Source of the DNA: Leucosporidium creatinivorum
Taxonomy: Eukaryota; Basidiomycota; Microbotryomycetes; Leucosporidiales; Leucosporidiaceae
Reading direction: 5' to 3'
Length of the DNA: 64,000 nucleotides
NCBI GenBank assembly: GCA_001600635.1
Contig: BCKL01000011.1
Location: 497,383 to 561,382, forward strand
Positions within the stretch are counted from its first letter, which is position 1. Every line of letters starts with the position of its first letter. Below, in pieces: positions 34,577-45,703 of the stretch. The position numbers were made by a program, and so were the translations under genes. Under the pieces are notes generated by a model. It searched no databases. It saw only the letters and a list, made by a program, of their open reading frames with translations, and was not told where the DNA came from.

Positions 34577-34745
34577 ATGTGTAGATTCTGTAGGGATGCG
34601 TGGCATGAGATCTTCCTCGCCAGCGGACACGACGGCGACCGAGGCGAACGCCGAGCGTGCGGAGGCCAGAGGAGGCAACGAAAACTCGTCCGCTGATGTG
34701 TTCAAGCTTTTCCCTTCCTCTGCTCTCCTTCTTTGCCGGCTTTTG

Positions 34746-35330
34746 ATGCGTTCAGCGTCGCCGACTCGACTGCTGAGCTTCCTTGCTCTGCTTGCCCTCG
34801 CTTCTCGAACGGCTGCCGAGCAGGATGATGGCGAGGACGACAGCCTCGCCAACGTCGAAGAGTCCATCCCAAACCACACTTCTCCATTCGCCCGAGTACC
34901 ATCCACGAGCGTCGTGGGGTCGATGAGCTCGGCGCTGTCGAACGGGACCAAAGGTGAGCGCTCAGGCCCTTCCTGCTGGGAGTGTACACTCATCAGCATC
35001 AACTCGTCATCAGATATCGGTACTCTGAAGCCTAGCACCACTTCCGGCGCCACGATCTCGTCCTCCCCTTCTGCAATACCCTCCCCAGCCTCCGCCGGGC
35101 CTTCAACCCGCCAGTCCTCTGGTCCCGCCGCAACCATCACTTCCGTCCTCATCGTCTCCGCGATGCCCCTGTTCGCTGGATGGCTGCTATATCGCAGGTG
35201 GAAGATTTACCAGGTCTTCAAACAGGCGGCTGCGCTCGTGGAGCGGGATGAAGAGAGGGCGGCGCTGAGGAAGGCGAGACGGAGAAGGAAGCAGGACAGG
35301 AGCGAGGGCTCGAGCTCGGTTGATGAATGA
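34746..35330 (+). CDS. Small type I single-pass membrane protein of unknown function
   Basis: Two exons give about 170 residues. The N-terminus MRSASPTRLLSFLALLALAS, then RTAAEQ, is a clear signal peptide. A short acidic and Ser/Thr-rich lumenal part with NHTS and NGT sequons follows, then a single membrane segment (ITSVLIVSAMPLFAGWLLY). The cytosolic tail is basic and coiled-coil-like (VERDEERAALRKARRRRKQD) and ends SSSVDE. The intron (GTGAGC...CATCAG, about 34954-35013) keeps the frame through TK-DIGTL. I do not recognise a family. The frame is open upstream to 34569, but the chosen ATG puts the signal peptide first. It lies about 170 bases downstream of URB2. Confidence 0.6.
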   Translation: MRSASPTRLLSFLALLALASRTAAEQDDGEDDSLANVEESIPNHTSPFARVPSTSVVGSMSSALSNGTKGERSGPSCWECTLISINSSSDIGTLKPSTTSGATISSSPSAIPSPASAGPSTRQSSGPAATITSVLIVSAMPLFAGWLLYRRWKIYQVFKQAAALVERDEERAALRKARRRRKQDRSEGSSSVDE

Positions 35331-35507
35331 TAGGTACACTCGCCCCTAGAATTTCAATTGAGGCCCAAGCGAGTTTGTAGAAGAGGCAGCTATCCCCGCC
35401 AATTCTCTCGGACGACGGAAGGCGAAGCTCCGCCGAGCCTCGGCATAGTATGCGAAGGGTATGGTTGACAGCAGGGGTACAGACAGCGAAGCTACAGCTC
35501 CCGCACA

Positions 35508-36318
35508 CTACTTCTTTTCGGCATAGAGGTCGGCGAAGGGGTCCCAGGTCGAATCTCGGTGCCATTCGTGCTCGATTTGGTTGGCGATGGCCGTCGCGAC
35601 GTCGTTTCCGCAGGTCTGCGGAGAGTGGAAAGGTCAGCAAGACGGCTCATTGACCATCGCATCTCAACTCACGCTTGAGATCCAGGCAAGGATCATGTCA
35701 ATCCCAGCGGCGACTCCCGAGCTGGTCCAAGTCGATCCATCCTCCACCCATCTCGCCTTGTGCACCCACTCCACCTCCGGCCCTTGACTTTTGACCCACT
35801 CGAACGACCTCTTATTCGACGTAGCCTTCTTCCCATCGAGTAAACCCGCCTGCGCGAGCAACGCCGAGCCAGTGCAGACCGATAGAAGGTACTCGAGCGA
35901 AGGAGCGGCGCCCTCGCGGCGGAGATAGTCCATCAGCTCGGGAGGAGGATTGCGAGCCCCCATGCCTCCGGGGACGAAGATGGCTTTGATGCCGGCCGGC
36001 GGAGCGTCGTAAGTGGCATGAGGGGTGAGGGATTGCTCAAAGGGCGAGCTGGAGTTGAGCTGGGTGGTGACGGGCTCGAGGGCGGTGGAGAGAAAGGTAA
36101 GTCGGAGGGGATAATTGTAGTTGAGTACGTTGAGAACGTCGAGAGGACCACAGACGTCGAGCAGCTGTCGGAGGTGGGGCTCGAAGAGTCAGTTCGCGAT
36201 ACAGACGGCTCGGAGCTGCACCAGAGCACGGGTTGATGCTTCCTGTACTTACCTGGAAGCCGGGGAAGAGGCAAACCGCGATATGGTAGGGCTCGTCGGC
36301 GGTCTTGGAGGGCGGCAT
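35508..36318 (-). CDS. DJ-1/PfpI-family (class I glutamine amidotransferase-like) protein
   Basis: Start ATG 36318 (MPPSKTADEPYHIAVCLFPG), stop TAG 35510-35508. After an intron the protein reads LLDVCGPLDVLNVLNYNYPL, then IKAIFVPGGMGARNPPPEL. The nucleophile elbow is LLSVCTGSALLAQAGLLDGK, followed by KATSNKRSFEWV and ARWVEDGSTWTSSGVAAGID. The AVCTG-type Cys and the trailing W-dG---TS-G--A--D pattern are typical of the PfpI/isonitrile-hydratase branch. Family members include hydrolases and glyoxalase- or chaperone-like proteins, and the sequence alone does not decide the substrate. No secretion signal is seen, so it is probably cytosolic. Confidence 0.88.
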
Positions 36319-36965
36319 CTGGTGTGAGCCGAAGGCGGGCTGCTAAGGCTAGTCTCTGGTCGAGGAGATGTCGGGATGCGAGCAGTCGATGTTTTTTGGC
36401 TGGTCTGTAGTGCTTTAGGACGAGTCTGCTCGAGTGCGAAGGTTGTGGAGGAAGCCAAGCCCGAGCGGCTGCTCAGCTGCTCGCTTCGACTCACGCAACC
36501 CCCCTCTCGGCTTTCGCTCTCTCCCTCCGACCACTTCGCTCGTCTCGGACCCGCCTCGGCTCAGAGAGGGCTACGCGCCGCACTACAAGCGTCAAGATGG
36601 CAAAGCGCCGCCTACAGAGCTGGAGCTCACTCGCCCGGCCAGCCGCCTTCCTCTTGCGGCGACGAGAGCTCGACTGCCTCAATTCGTCGCCCAGAAGCCA
36701 GGGATTAGCAAAGGGTTAACCGAGTTGAATTCGCTCGTAATCCCTAGCAAGGCCAGGCCCGCAACAAGCTAGACGGCCTTCATTACGAACCTCCTTCCCC
36801 AGCCTGAAGGCAGCGACTCGCCCAGAGCCCTGGTCGCCGTCTACGCACCTTTCAGCACTTTCACCTCTCTCCGTCCTTCGTCCTCCTGCTGCTGCAAAGC
36901 TCGCTCCCGTCGTTCAAGGTCTTCAAGCCTCGCTCGCCTTTCGCATCTTCCGCCGCTCACTCAGG
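36319..36965. promoter_or_regulatory. Divergent promoter region
   Basis: 647 bases between the DJ-1-like start and the membrane SGNH gene start. Short plus-strand frames (36376-36772) lack domains. The last 100 bases are CT-rich, as is common just upstream of starts in this window. Confidence 0.4.
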
Positions 36966-39072
36966 ATGGCCACGGTAGCTCCCTTCTCGTCCACCGCCTA
37001 CGCCGCGGTGCCCAACACGCCAACTCGTAGTCGTACCCACTCGACCACCGTGTCCATGTACAGCGACAAGGACACCCTCTCGCCTCCCAGCACCCCACCT
37101 CGGCGCGGCTCGACCTTCGCCCTCACTTCGCCTCGCTCTTCAAGACGACTACCAGCCATCATCGCTCTCGGAGCTCTCGCGGTGCTCGCATGGACCCTCA
37201 TAGGACGGAGTGGATCCAGCTCGCATGCTCTGCTGTCGCCGGCAGGTCGGCTGCAGTACAATGCTCGCGGCAAGGTGGCTGTCGACTTTGAGACGCACGA
37301 GCTACCCGAGGAGTGGCTCTGCAATCCCTTCAAGGAGCCAGGAAAGCTCATCGTCGATCTGGACACACCTGTACGTCTTTCTCGCTGTTGCTGGAGCTCG
37401 GGAGGAGAGCTCCAGGCCGAAGGAATCGAGAGCCGAGCTGACCTCAGGCCGTCTGGTTGCCTCCTTCGCAGCACAACAACATCTGGAAGCCCTATGACGA
37501 GACGTGCGAGACCTCCCAGCTGATGAAAGGCCTCTTGTCGGAGCTCAAGGCGAAGAACGAGTCGAGGAGCAGTCGGCACCGAGGCCCCCTACGCTCGCAT
37601 GACTCTTCGCGGCCATCCAAGAGCGAGTCGGAAGCGCCTCTGTATCCATGGCTCGTTAACGCCACCATCCTCATGCAGGGTAAGATCCCTCTTGGCCGAA
37701 CGTCGGTCGAGAACGGCGACTGACTCGGCGCTCGTTCACAGGCGACTCGATGGAGCGACTCCACCTCTCCGACTTCTGCGACTTCGTCGGAGGCGACCTC
37801 GTCAACATCAGCCCGAACCACACTGCCTCTCCTCCTACCTACCGCAAGCCAATGCCCGTTGTGCTCGGTAAGGACGGCAAGGAGACTCAGGAATCTATCG
37901 ACAACAGGGAGTTTCGCATGGCCATCGAAGACCACTGGGATAACAGGCCCAACAGCTGGTTCTACACTCGTCCGTGGTACTGCAACATCAAGGAGTATAA
38001 CGCTACTCTCGTCAGCGTCTTTGCTTGGGTGAGTGCCGAGCTCTAGCCGTTCACCGAGGGCCGAACTGACCTAGCTTGCAATGTCTCGCAGGGCATGGAG
38101 GATCTGGAGGACGCTTACGCCGGCGAAGAGTTCTTCCACGGTCCTTGTACGTCTTCGTTCGCCCTCTTCGCTCGCTCGGCTCGGACTTCGTCGCTGACTC
38201 TCCTCCTTCGCTCAGCCACCTGGGTCCAACGCTTCCACCACGTCACCATGCCTCTCCTCCAAAACCTGGCCAAGCTCCTCGACCGTCCCCAGATCCTCCA
38301 TCCTACCATGATCGAGCTCTCGGCCGGATTCTGGGACCTCCGCGCCATGACCGAACAGGATTTCATCTCGCGCGGCATCCAGCGGCCTTATCCCATGGAT
38401 AGCCCGATCCCTTTCGGTAATATTGGAGAAGAGAGGGAAAAGCGGTGGGCTGGGAATGCGGCGGAGATCATCAAGCTCGTCGCCGAGACGTTCCAGGGCG
38501 AGAAGGGAGTGAGAGATGGACCTATGATCACTTGGAGGTCGCTTCACCACCCCAAGCGTAACAGTGAGTCTCGTGCACCGTCTCTTCTGCTCCTTCCTCG
38601 TCTTGTCCTCCAGTTCGGCGCTCTGGCTGACATTCGCTCCCCTTGCCCTCATCGTAGACTACACCCCCTACACCCGCGCCTTCGCTCTCGACCAACTCGC
38701 TCGAAAAGTCATCCATGACCTCCGAGTCTCCTCCCTTTCGACCCACCCCACCGTCTACTCTTCGGCGAGGCAAGCCGTCTTCGACACCAAAGACCGCCTC
38801 TTCGCCTCGCATCACGGCGAGAAGGATGCCGCCAAGGTCGACTATGGCTTCGACGAGCGTTTGAGGGTCAACGAGATTGGGCCGCTGCTCCTTGGGCAGC
38901 AGGATCAGTTCAAGGACTTCTTGCACCCGAATGCGATCCCGGGATCGTACCTTTGGTCTGATATCATGCTCTATGAGTGAGTAGTGGATTATTGCCTCTC
39001 TCTGGCACTGTAGCTGACCTTCCTGCTCGACTACAGGCTCAAGCGCACGGTCCTTCGCATCAGCCGGTCGTA
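36966..39072 (+). CDS. Type II membrane SGNH-hydrolase-like (PC-esterase type) protein
   Basis: The start is ATG 36966 (MATVAPFSSTAYAAVPNT). A cytosolic Ser/Thr/Pro-rich tail is followed by one membrane anchor (PAIIALGALAVLAWTLIG), then a lumenal domain. Landmarks are EWLCNPFKEPGK, NNIWKPYDETCETSQLM, LMQGDSMERLHLSDFCDFVG (GDS block) and NSWFYTRPWYCNIKEYNATL. Near the end lies QFKDFLHPNAIPGSYLWSDI (DxxH block). GDS plus D-x-x-H with the Pro-Gly and Trp-x-D/N context resembles the PC-esterase/TBL family of glycan acetyl-transfer or esterase enzymes in the Golgi. Seven or eight introns are visible. The exact activity is inferred; a fungal-specific Golgi enzyme acting on wall or capsule glycans is the most natural reading. 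Confidence 0.65.
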
Positions 39073-40189
39073 GTTCCCCGCCTTCCTTCGTCTGTCTCCC
39101 TCCCTAATTCTGTGGTCATTTAGTGTTCTCCCTCATCGTCGATACCCCACTACATCCTGCTGCATTCCATCTTCCGCTTCCACCATCACAATTTCGGCGC
39201 CGAACGTGGCTCGTGACTCCTCTCCCTCGAGCTCGAGGCCGCGGACAACGTGATCTAAAGTTCGCGGCCGCTTCGTCTTTTGCTTCTGCTTTCGATTCGC
39301 GCTCCTCCCATCTTGACCAGCAGCTTGGACCGAAATGCCATCAACAGCGAGACGACGTCCGATGACTGCTCCTCAGCCCTCGACATGGCAAAAGTGGGCC
39401 TGTGCAGTCTTCCCTCCAGCGGTCACCTTCAGCAAGCGAGGAGGGTGCAGCGAAGATACGACGTTGTGAGTCTGGGCGAGAGAGAAGACGTAGGGCGAGA
39501 GCCGAGCTGATTCTCGGCTTTGACGGATTCGCCGAGCAGGACTTGCCTGTTGACGGCTTTAGGGCGAGTCCGAATCATCTCTTGCGATGTGTAGAGGCTG
39601 ATCAAACTCCTCCTCTGTAGATGGATACCAGGGATGATGGTTCGGTCTCAACTTGACCGTCCATTCTCCTTACCGAAGCTGACCCCCTCGCTCGAACAGC
39701 ACGCCGTCTTCATCCTTTACGAGGACGTACCATACGACGAAGATCCGACAGTACCATCGCCAATCTCTCCGCTCCCCGCATCATCACCAATCACGTCAAC
39801 TCGGCGCAAGAAGGGAAAAGAGGCGTCCGCCCGTCAGCGCCGATGAAGACGAGCGAGACGAGGCAACAGCCGCAGAGGAGGCGAGATGAGGATGCGATGG
39901 ACACATCGGAGACGACGAGCCATGGGAGCGAGGGTGAAGGACCGGAAGAAAGCAGCGAGGAGGAGGAATGGGCGAGGAGGCGGCGGCGGAGCGATCTCGA
40001 AAACGGGCAGAGAAGGGTTGAACGGGGTGCAAAGCAAGTGAGCGGAATGAAGAGGTAGTGCATTGACTCCAACTAGAGCGGACGAGAGCCTGGAGACCCG
40101 CCCATATCAATCTGCTCTCCGACGACAACCGAGAGTTATGCGCGACAGCCCTATCGTTACACGACTCCTACAAGCAGCTCAACGCGCCT
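39073..40189. other. Unresolved stretch with small frames and splice-like signals
   Basis: No confident gene. On the plus strand a frame from ATG 39335 reads QPSTWQKWACAVFPPAVTFS. Intron-like signals follow: GTGAGT at 39468, GCTGATTCTC...GAGCAG at about 39510-39540, GCTGATCAAA...CTGTAG at about 39600-39620, and GCTGACCCCC...GAACAG at about 39678-39700. Candidate exons beyond them are DLPVDGFRASPNHLL and VFILYEDVPYDEDPTVPSPI, and a charged frame 39843-40058 ends the stretch. I could not join these into one phase-consistent protein, so it may be a small gene or a decayed one. Confidence 0.3.
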
Positions 40190-42580
40190 CTACTTGGGCT
40201 TGTTAAACTTGACGGCACCGCCCTTGAGCGGGTCGACCCTCCTTCCCATTCCCGCACTGCCACCCCTTCCTCCACCACCCCTTCCACCCCTCGCTCCTCC
40301 CCTTCCGGCACCACGCCCCCTCGAAGGCTTATGGAACGGCACCTTGCTCATGCTCGGGTCCTTGGTCACTCCATCGGCCTTGGACGTCGCTCCTCCCTCG
40401 GCGCCTTCGCCTGAACCGACCGCGGCGATGCGGGGCATGAGGTAGCCTGGGACGTGCTTGAGGTGAGGTTGGACGCGAGCGGGGTGGAGGGGCTTGTCGT
40501 GGCGGAGGAAGGCGAGATCGCGAGGGTTGTCCTCGAAATGAGCCTGTGCGAGAGAGCGAAGAGATTAGCGACACTTGCGAGTCGAAGCCGAGCAGCGTTG
40601 AACCGACCTTGAGCTTCTCCGAGTTGACGACCTCGTTCTTAATCTCCTTTATCCGTGCCTCCCTCACCGCCGCCTTGGTCACAGCCCTCAACCCATCCTC
40701 CATACGATACCTGAAGCCCTCGACCTGCTTCATGTCAAACTTGTACTCCTTGACCTCGCCACCCTTGCTCTTCTGCGCCTTCTCAATCCTCGACCACACC
40801 GACTCGTCCCTCTTGGCCGTCTCCAAGCTGATATCATTCTTCTTCTTCAATCCCCACAACTCGCGAGGGACGATGAAGGAGAGGGAGGTTCCGGTCCTTC
40901 CTGCGCGAGCGGTTCGGCCGACGCGGTGGGTGTAGGAGCGCGAGGAGAAGGGGAGGTCGAAGTTGAGGACGCAGGCGACGTCGACGAAGTCGATACCGCG
41001 CGAAACGCCGTACTCGGTGGTCGAAGACTTGATGGTCGCCTCCTTCCGCTTGCGCTTCTTGGAGACGGGCGCTTCGGGTTCTGGGGCGTCGGCGGTCTCG
41101 TCGGCTCCTTCGACGGCGGGTTGAGTGGAAATGACTGCGGAAGGATATAGGTTAGCTTGCGGCTCCGAGTAGAGCATGGAGGAGGGACGTACGAGTAGGT
41201 CCAGCCTGCTCGACGACGGCCTCCTTCTTGTCCTCGTCGACGGTATCGCGATCATGTCCCTCGAGTCCACTCTCGTCGGTAGCGATAAGGTAATCAAAGA
41301 CTCCACGGTTGAACTCCTGCACGGCGTGGTACCTGTGGTGCAGAAGGGCCATCAGCTCGAGCTCGGCGCTGGCAAGATCGCCGAAAGCTCACCTCGAGTT
41401 GAAGGGAAGCTCCGAGTTGAGGACACCAGACTTGATGCCGTACTTCTCGAGGAAGAGCTTGACGCGGTATCCACGGTCCGTATCGTTGACGAAGATGAGG
41501 CACTTGCCCTTGATGAGCTTGAGCTTGAGGATCACGTAGAGCAGGAGGAACTTGTCCTCCTCCGAGCAGCTGTAGGAGAGAGTTATGGTCAGCAAGATGC
41601 GAAGAGTGCGAAAGGAGTAACGAGCTCACCGAACCGAGTACTGGGAGAGGTTGGCAAGCTCATCCTCATCCTCTTCGAGCTTGAGCACGACCTGCAGGGT
41701 GAAGGAGGGTCAGCCGAGTCCACGATCGATCTCGTTCACTACTCACAGGGTTGCGGAGAAGGATGCCCTTGAGCTCCTCAACCTCGCCAGTGAGGGTCGC
41801 CGACATGAGGAAGCTCTGGTAGACTTTGGGGAGGTTCCAAGGGCCCGAGAGGATGGAACGAATGTCCTCGGACGAGTGACCGTACGAGAGGATCAAGTCG
41901 GCCTCATCGATGACGAGGTAGTCGATGTGCTCGAGGTGAAGCGCCTGTTGAACGAAAGGTAAGCCCTTCTTCGCAGCGGAGAGCAGGAATCGAGCTGAAG
42001 CTCACCTCGGAGCGCAAGTGAGCGAGGGCGCGGGAAGGAGTAGCCACGATAATCTCCGGACGATCCGCCAGTTGCATCCTGTAGTGCGTTAGAGAGCCGT
42101 CAGCTTCATTTGAACTCCCAGCAAAAGTGAAGCGAGCTCAGAGACGCACCTTTCCTGACGCTCTCCTCCGACCTGCTTGCGCTTCTTGCGCCCGCCCTCG
42201 TTACCAGCGACGTTGACCACCCTAATGGCCTCCCCCTCCTGGTCTCCCAAGCCCAAGCCGTCGACGAGCTTGGAGACTTGACCGCGAACCTGCTCGGCGA
42301 GCTCCCTGGTCGGGACGAGGATGAGAGCGCGAGTTCCTCCCATCTCTCCGCGGTCTCGGCGCTGGAGGATGCCTTGTACGATGGGGATGGTGTAGGCCAA
42401 AGTCTTGCCTGATCCGGTACGAGCGCGGGCGAGGACATCGCGGTTGGAAGAAAGGGCGAGAGGGATCAGAGTCGCTTGAATGGGCGTGGGAGTAGGGAAT
42501 TGAAGTGAAGAGAGGGCTCGGAGCAGCAGAGGGTGCAGCCCTGGCTCTAGTGTACTAAATTCGACTTTAGGTGTCGACAT
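40190..42580 (-). CDS. DBP9: DEAD-box ATP-dependent RNA helicase Dbp9 (60S assembly)
   Basis: Start ATG 42580 ([20 protein letters not shown]), stop TAG 40192-40190. All helicase motifs are present in order: Q motif [20 protein letters not shown], motif [14 protein letters not shown], Ia [26 protein letters not shown] in [18 protein letters not shown] in [14 protein letters not shown], then [36 protein letters not shown], and [18 protein letters not shown]. The interrupted [10 protein letters not shown] segment, followed by an acidic insert before [20 protein letters not shown], is characteristic of Dbp9/DDX56. The C-terminus is Gly/Arg-rich ([18 protein letters not shown]) and ends AVKFNKPK. 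Role: nucleolar pre-60S maturation. At least seven introns. Confidence 0.95.
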
Positions 42581-43185
42581 GCTGAGCTAGTCGAGGTGAG
42601 GTTGAAGGTCAAGAGCTGGCGCCTTCGCTCGCCCGCCTTTTCTAAGTCCTCAACGCAGCCCAAGTCCCCAAGTCCGACGCCCTCGCCGCGCTCAGAGGTT
42701 GGTTTCCTTCCTCAACTCGCCTCATCTCTTGGGCTCAATACACGAACACATCACCGATACATAGCCTCGGTCAAGCCAGCGCCCGCTACCCCGGCTTACC
42801 TCCCTACAGCCCAAGCTCTCCTCGGCATCCTCACGCGGTTCGGGAAGTCCCCTTCGGCCGATTACTTGCCTTGTAGCTACTCCGTCAGCCCGCTCTCTAC
42901 TCAGGGTGAGTCAATCTAAGTCACTCTACCTCCTCAGCTGCGCTGTAGTGCTACAGGATTGCGGAAGACGAGCCAGCGTTCCGAAACGGCAGCAGTTGCG
43001 GGCCGTGGTTTCGCCGGTTCAGGCGTGCGACTTCGAGCGACCTCAGAGCTGTATGCTAACCTTCTGTATTTCACCAGCCACTATCGCTCTAGCTCCCACT
43101 GTTCCAACGGCTTCTCACGTCCCCTCGCCTTCCTATCCCCCTCGGTCTGATTGCCGACCGGCTTCCGTTCCCCCGCCCGCTCGAA
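42581..43185. promoter_or_regulatory. Divergent promoter region DBP9 / zinc-cluster gene
   Basis: 605 bases. A plus-strand frame at 42596-42919 has no domain. Nothing else is recognised. Confidence 0.4.
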
Positions 43186-44592
43186 ATGGAGAATCACGTT
43201 CCCGTTCCGACGTCGGATCAGCCCGCCCCTGTACTTGAAGCGCCTCCCCTCCAACCGATCCCTTGCAACAGCTGCGTAGCCTCGGGCGTGCCGTGTCAAG
43301 TCCGCACCGAGGCCAAGTTCGCCAAGGCAGCATGTCGCCGCTGCCACAAGAACAAGACGTCGTGCTCGCTCAGTGGTGCTCGTGAGTGTGCTGTAGGTTC
43401 TTGGAGCTCGAGATGGAAACTGACCGGCTGCTGCTGCGTCTACAGGTCGGCCACCAAAGCCGAAGCCTGCTGTTCCGGCGCCTACCGACCTTCTTCGCGG
43501 TCCCGTCACCCTCCCTCCCACCAACGGCGCCGTCTACGGACCGTTCAATACCTCGCACGTCCGAGGACCCGTCTTTGGAGGTTCCTCCTCCTCCTCCTAC
43601 CCCTACTCCCCTCCCGAACCATCCGCGATCATCGCCCCCTTCCCAGCTCCTCCTCCTCCCACCACCGCGGCCGCTCCAGCCGCTGTCTCCCAAGTCAGCC
43701 CCACTCTTAATGGAGCTCCCCTTCGTTCTACCTCCGCTACTATCGCCCGTCGGCCCTCCGTCACAGCCTCAGCCGCTCCCACCTCCCGACCCATCGCTCC
43801 CCTCCCCGCTCGTCCGGTCCAACGCCCCTCCCTCACCCCTCGCGACCTCCCTAGTCATCCTACACCCCCCGCCGGTACCCAGCAATACGAAGAGGTCCTC
43901 CGTCGCCAGCTCAGCGCCGCGCAAGCAGCCCTCCACGCCGCCCACGCCGAGAAGGACGCCGTCGTCGCCGAGCGCGACGCTCTCGTTCTCAGCGTTCGAG
44001 CTGAAGCTGCCGCTCGACATGCCGAGGCTTCGCAGAGTCATGCTGCCGAGGCGAGGATCGCTGCCAGTGCGGATTATGTCGAGCGGAGTCATACGGCCTT
44101 CACGAGGCTGTTCACCGAGCCGAGGTTGAGGGGCGAGGATGATAGTGTTACGTTGGAGATGATGAGGGAGATGTGGGTCGCTTTCGCGCAGGGACAGCTG
44201 GAGGTGCTGGAGGGGAGGAATGGCGGGAGGGAGTTGGAGACCTTATTGAGCGAGGAGGCGGTCGAGAGGGCGAGGAGGGTGATTGATGGGTCGTTGAGGG
44301 AACAGGAGAGGCGGGAGAGAGGTTATAGTCGGGAGGGTGAGGAGGAAGAGGGACAGCATTATGATCATGAGAGGGATGCTGAGGGGGAGGTGTTGATGGA
44401 GAATGGCGAGGAGGAGCGGGACGAATTGGCTTCGCCGAGTGAGTCCTGTGTCCTTCTTGGTGCTCTCTACGCCTTTCGCTGACTTTCCTTTCGCCCACAG
44501 GCCCGCCGAAAATGGAGGAAGAGCTCGCCGCCGCGCATCATGTCCTCGCACTTGGCCAGCCCGTCCTCCCTCGCATCGCTTTGGCCTCGTGA
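43186..44592 (+). CDS. Zinc-cluster-like protein with coiled coil
   Basis: Three exons. ATG 43186 begins MENHVPVPTSDQPAPVL. A double-Cys block reads CNSCVASGVPC, a 12-residue spacer, then CRRCHKNKTSC. That gives C-x2-C-x6-C-x12-C-x2-C-x6-C, i.e. the six cysteines of a fungal binuclear zinc cluster with a long middle loop. After an intron comes a Pro/Ser-rich region, then a coiled coil (QYEEVLRRQLSAAQAALHAA; EKDAVVAERDALVLSVRAEA) and a Glu-rich part (SREGEEEEGQHYDHERDAEG). The third exon adds SPPKMEEELAAAHHV and ends ALAS with TGA at 44590-44592. A DNA-binding regulator is likely, but the fungal-specific middle domain is missing, so a chromatin or co-regulator role is equally possible. Confidence 0.7.
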
Positions 44593-44739
44593 GGGCAGTT
44601 TCGAGTCCTTTCGAAGCAGCTGCAAGGGATGTAAAGAGTCTGGGTGTAGGATCTCTTGCGTCGGACTTGCGAAGCGCTGCGAGATGAGAGCAGAGCAGCT
44701 TCGAGCCGAGCGCCGAGGGGTCTGCTTGACGCCGGGAGG
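44593..44739. other. Short spacer between zinc-cluster gene and the inverted repeat arm
   Basis: No recognised element. The mirrored repeat begins at or before 44740; its outer limit cannot be set because the partner arm runs off the right edge. Confidence 0.5.
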
Positions 44740-45043
44740 GGGCGTCTTGTTCTTCAGGGCTCTCAGAGCGAGCCAGAATTGCTGGATCGAACACCCATAT
44801 CAGCGGCTGAAGAGGAGGCCAAGAACAGCTTTAGCGGAGTAGCCTCGCCGAGGAGGAGGAACAGCCCCGGAGTGAGTCAAACGGCCGACAAAGGCAGAAG
44901 AGGAGCAGGAAAAGAACCGAGCCAGANGCTGATNGCTTGCACGACCTCCTGAGNCTAGTCTACTACCCTACAGGTGGATTTTCCCATCGTTGCGTTCAAC
45001 AGGATGGTGACACCCGTTTGTGCCCGACCTGCACGCGAAAATA

Positions 45044-45187
45044 GGAGCGGTCGGATAGTGGTTATTCCGGCGATTTACTATTCACTTAGTGTCAATCCCG
45101 CCTCTGGCTTCAGAGGGTCAAACTGTCACCAACAAATGTTGTCTGTCGCTGCACTTGTGCTCCAGGGTTCAAATCCCTGTCGCTCCT
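45044..45187 (+). tRNA. tRNA-like gene (class II fold) with a 63-nt putative intron
   Basis: My hand fold gives an acceptor stem GGAGCGG (45044-45050) with TCGCTCC (45180-45186), one G-T pair; a D arm GGA/TCC around AGTGGTTA; an anticodon stem GCGAT (45070-45074) with GTCGC (45145-45149); a variable arm GCAC-TT-GTGC; and a T arm CAGGG-TTCAAAT-CCCTG, which holds a perfect B box GGTTCAAATCC. If the intron sits in the usual place after position 37, it spans 45081-45143 and the mature RNA is 81 nt with anticodon ACT (45077-45079). ACT is not a normal Ser anticodon and the discriminator base is T, so identity is uncertain and a tRNA-derived element is possible. A T7 run follows at 45190. The mirrored twin is at 63553-63696. 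Confidence 0.6.
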
Positions 45188-45189
45188 AA

Positions 45190-45196
45190 TTTTTTT
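45190..45196 (+). terminator. Pol III T-run terminator
   Basis: Seven T residues begin three bases after the tRNA-like unit. They are mirrored as an A-run at 63544-63550. Confidence 0.75.
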
Positions 45197-45703
45197 GCCT
45201 TNTTGCACTTCGGTGCACCTCTTTTGTTGCTCTACAGTCCTCCAGAGTCGCCTACTTTTTGCCTGAAGTGNTTCCGGGGGCCGAGGGAACGAAAGGAGAG
45301 CAGCTTCGGCGCAACCCTCGGCTTTCCCCTGCTGTTCTTCCACCGCCGACTTCTCCCTACGGTCCTCTTCTCTCCGTCTCTCTTCTTCAAATAAGTACAG
45401 TGGACTGCTACTCCTACGATCTTGCTGGAGCGAGACCGGGAGAGGAGGGCACGGATGGATGGAGGGGCGGCTCGGCGCAGGCTCAGCTCGGCTTCCTTCC
45501 CCTCTGTTCGGACTCGGCACTTGCATCCACCTACCGTAATCCATTGACTCCTGCTTGAACAACTCACTTGTCGCCTCTTCCTCCTCCCTGTTCGCTGGCG
45601 CTGACGACCGCTTGGAAAGGCCGGGGAGTGACTTCGAATTCGGAAGCCGAAAGCGCCTGCTCGCCTCTTTGCGTCCTCACTCCTCTTCTCACCACTGTCC
45701 CTT

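Noticed and set aside
43081-43524. Minus-strand frame over the start of the zinc-cluster gene
   Set aside because: The plus strand carries the six ordered cysteines and a phase-consistent intron; the minus frame has no recognisable feature.
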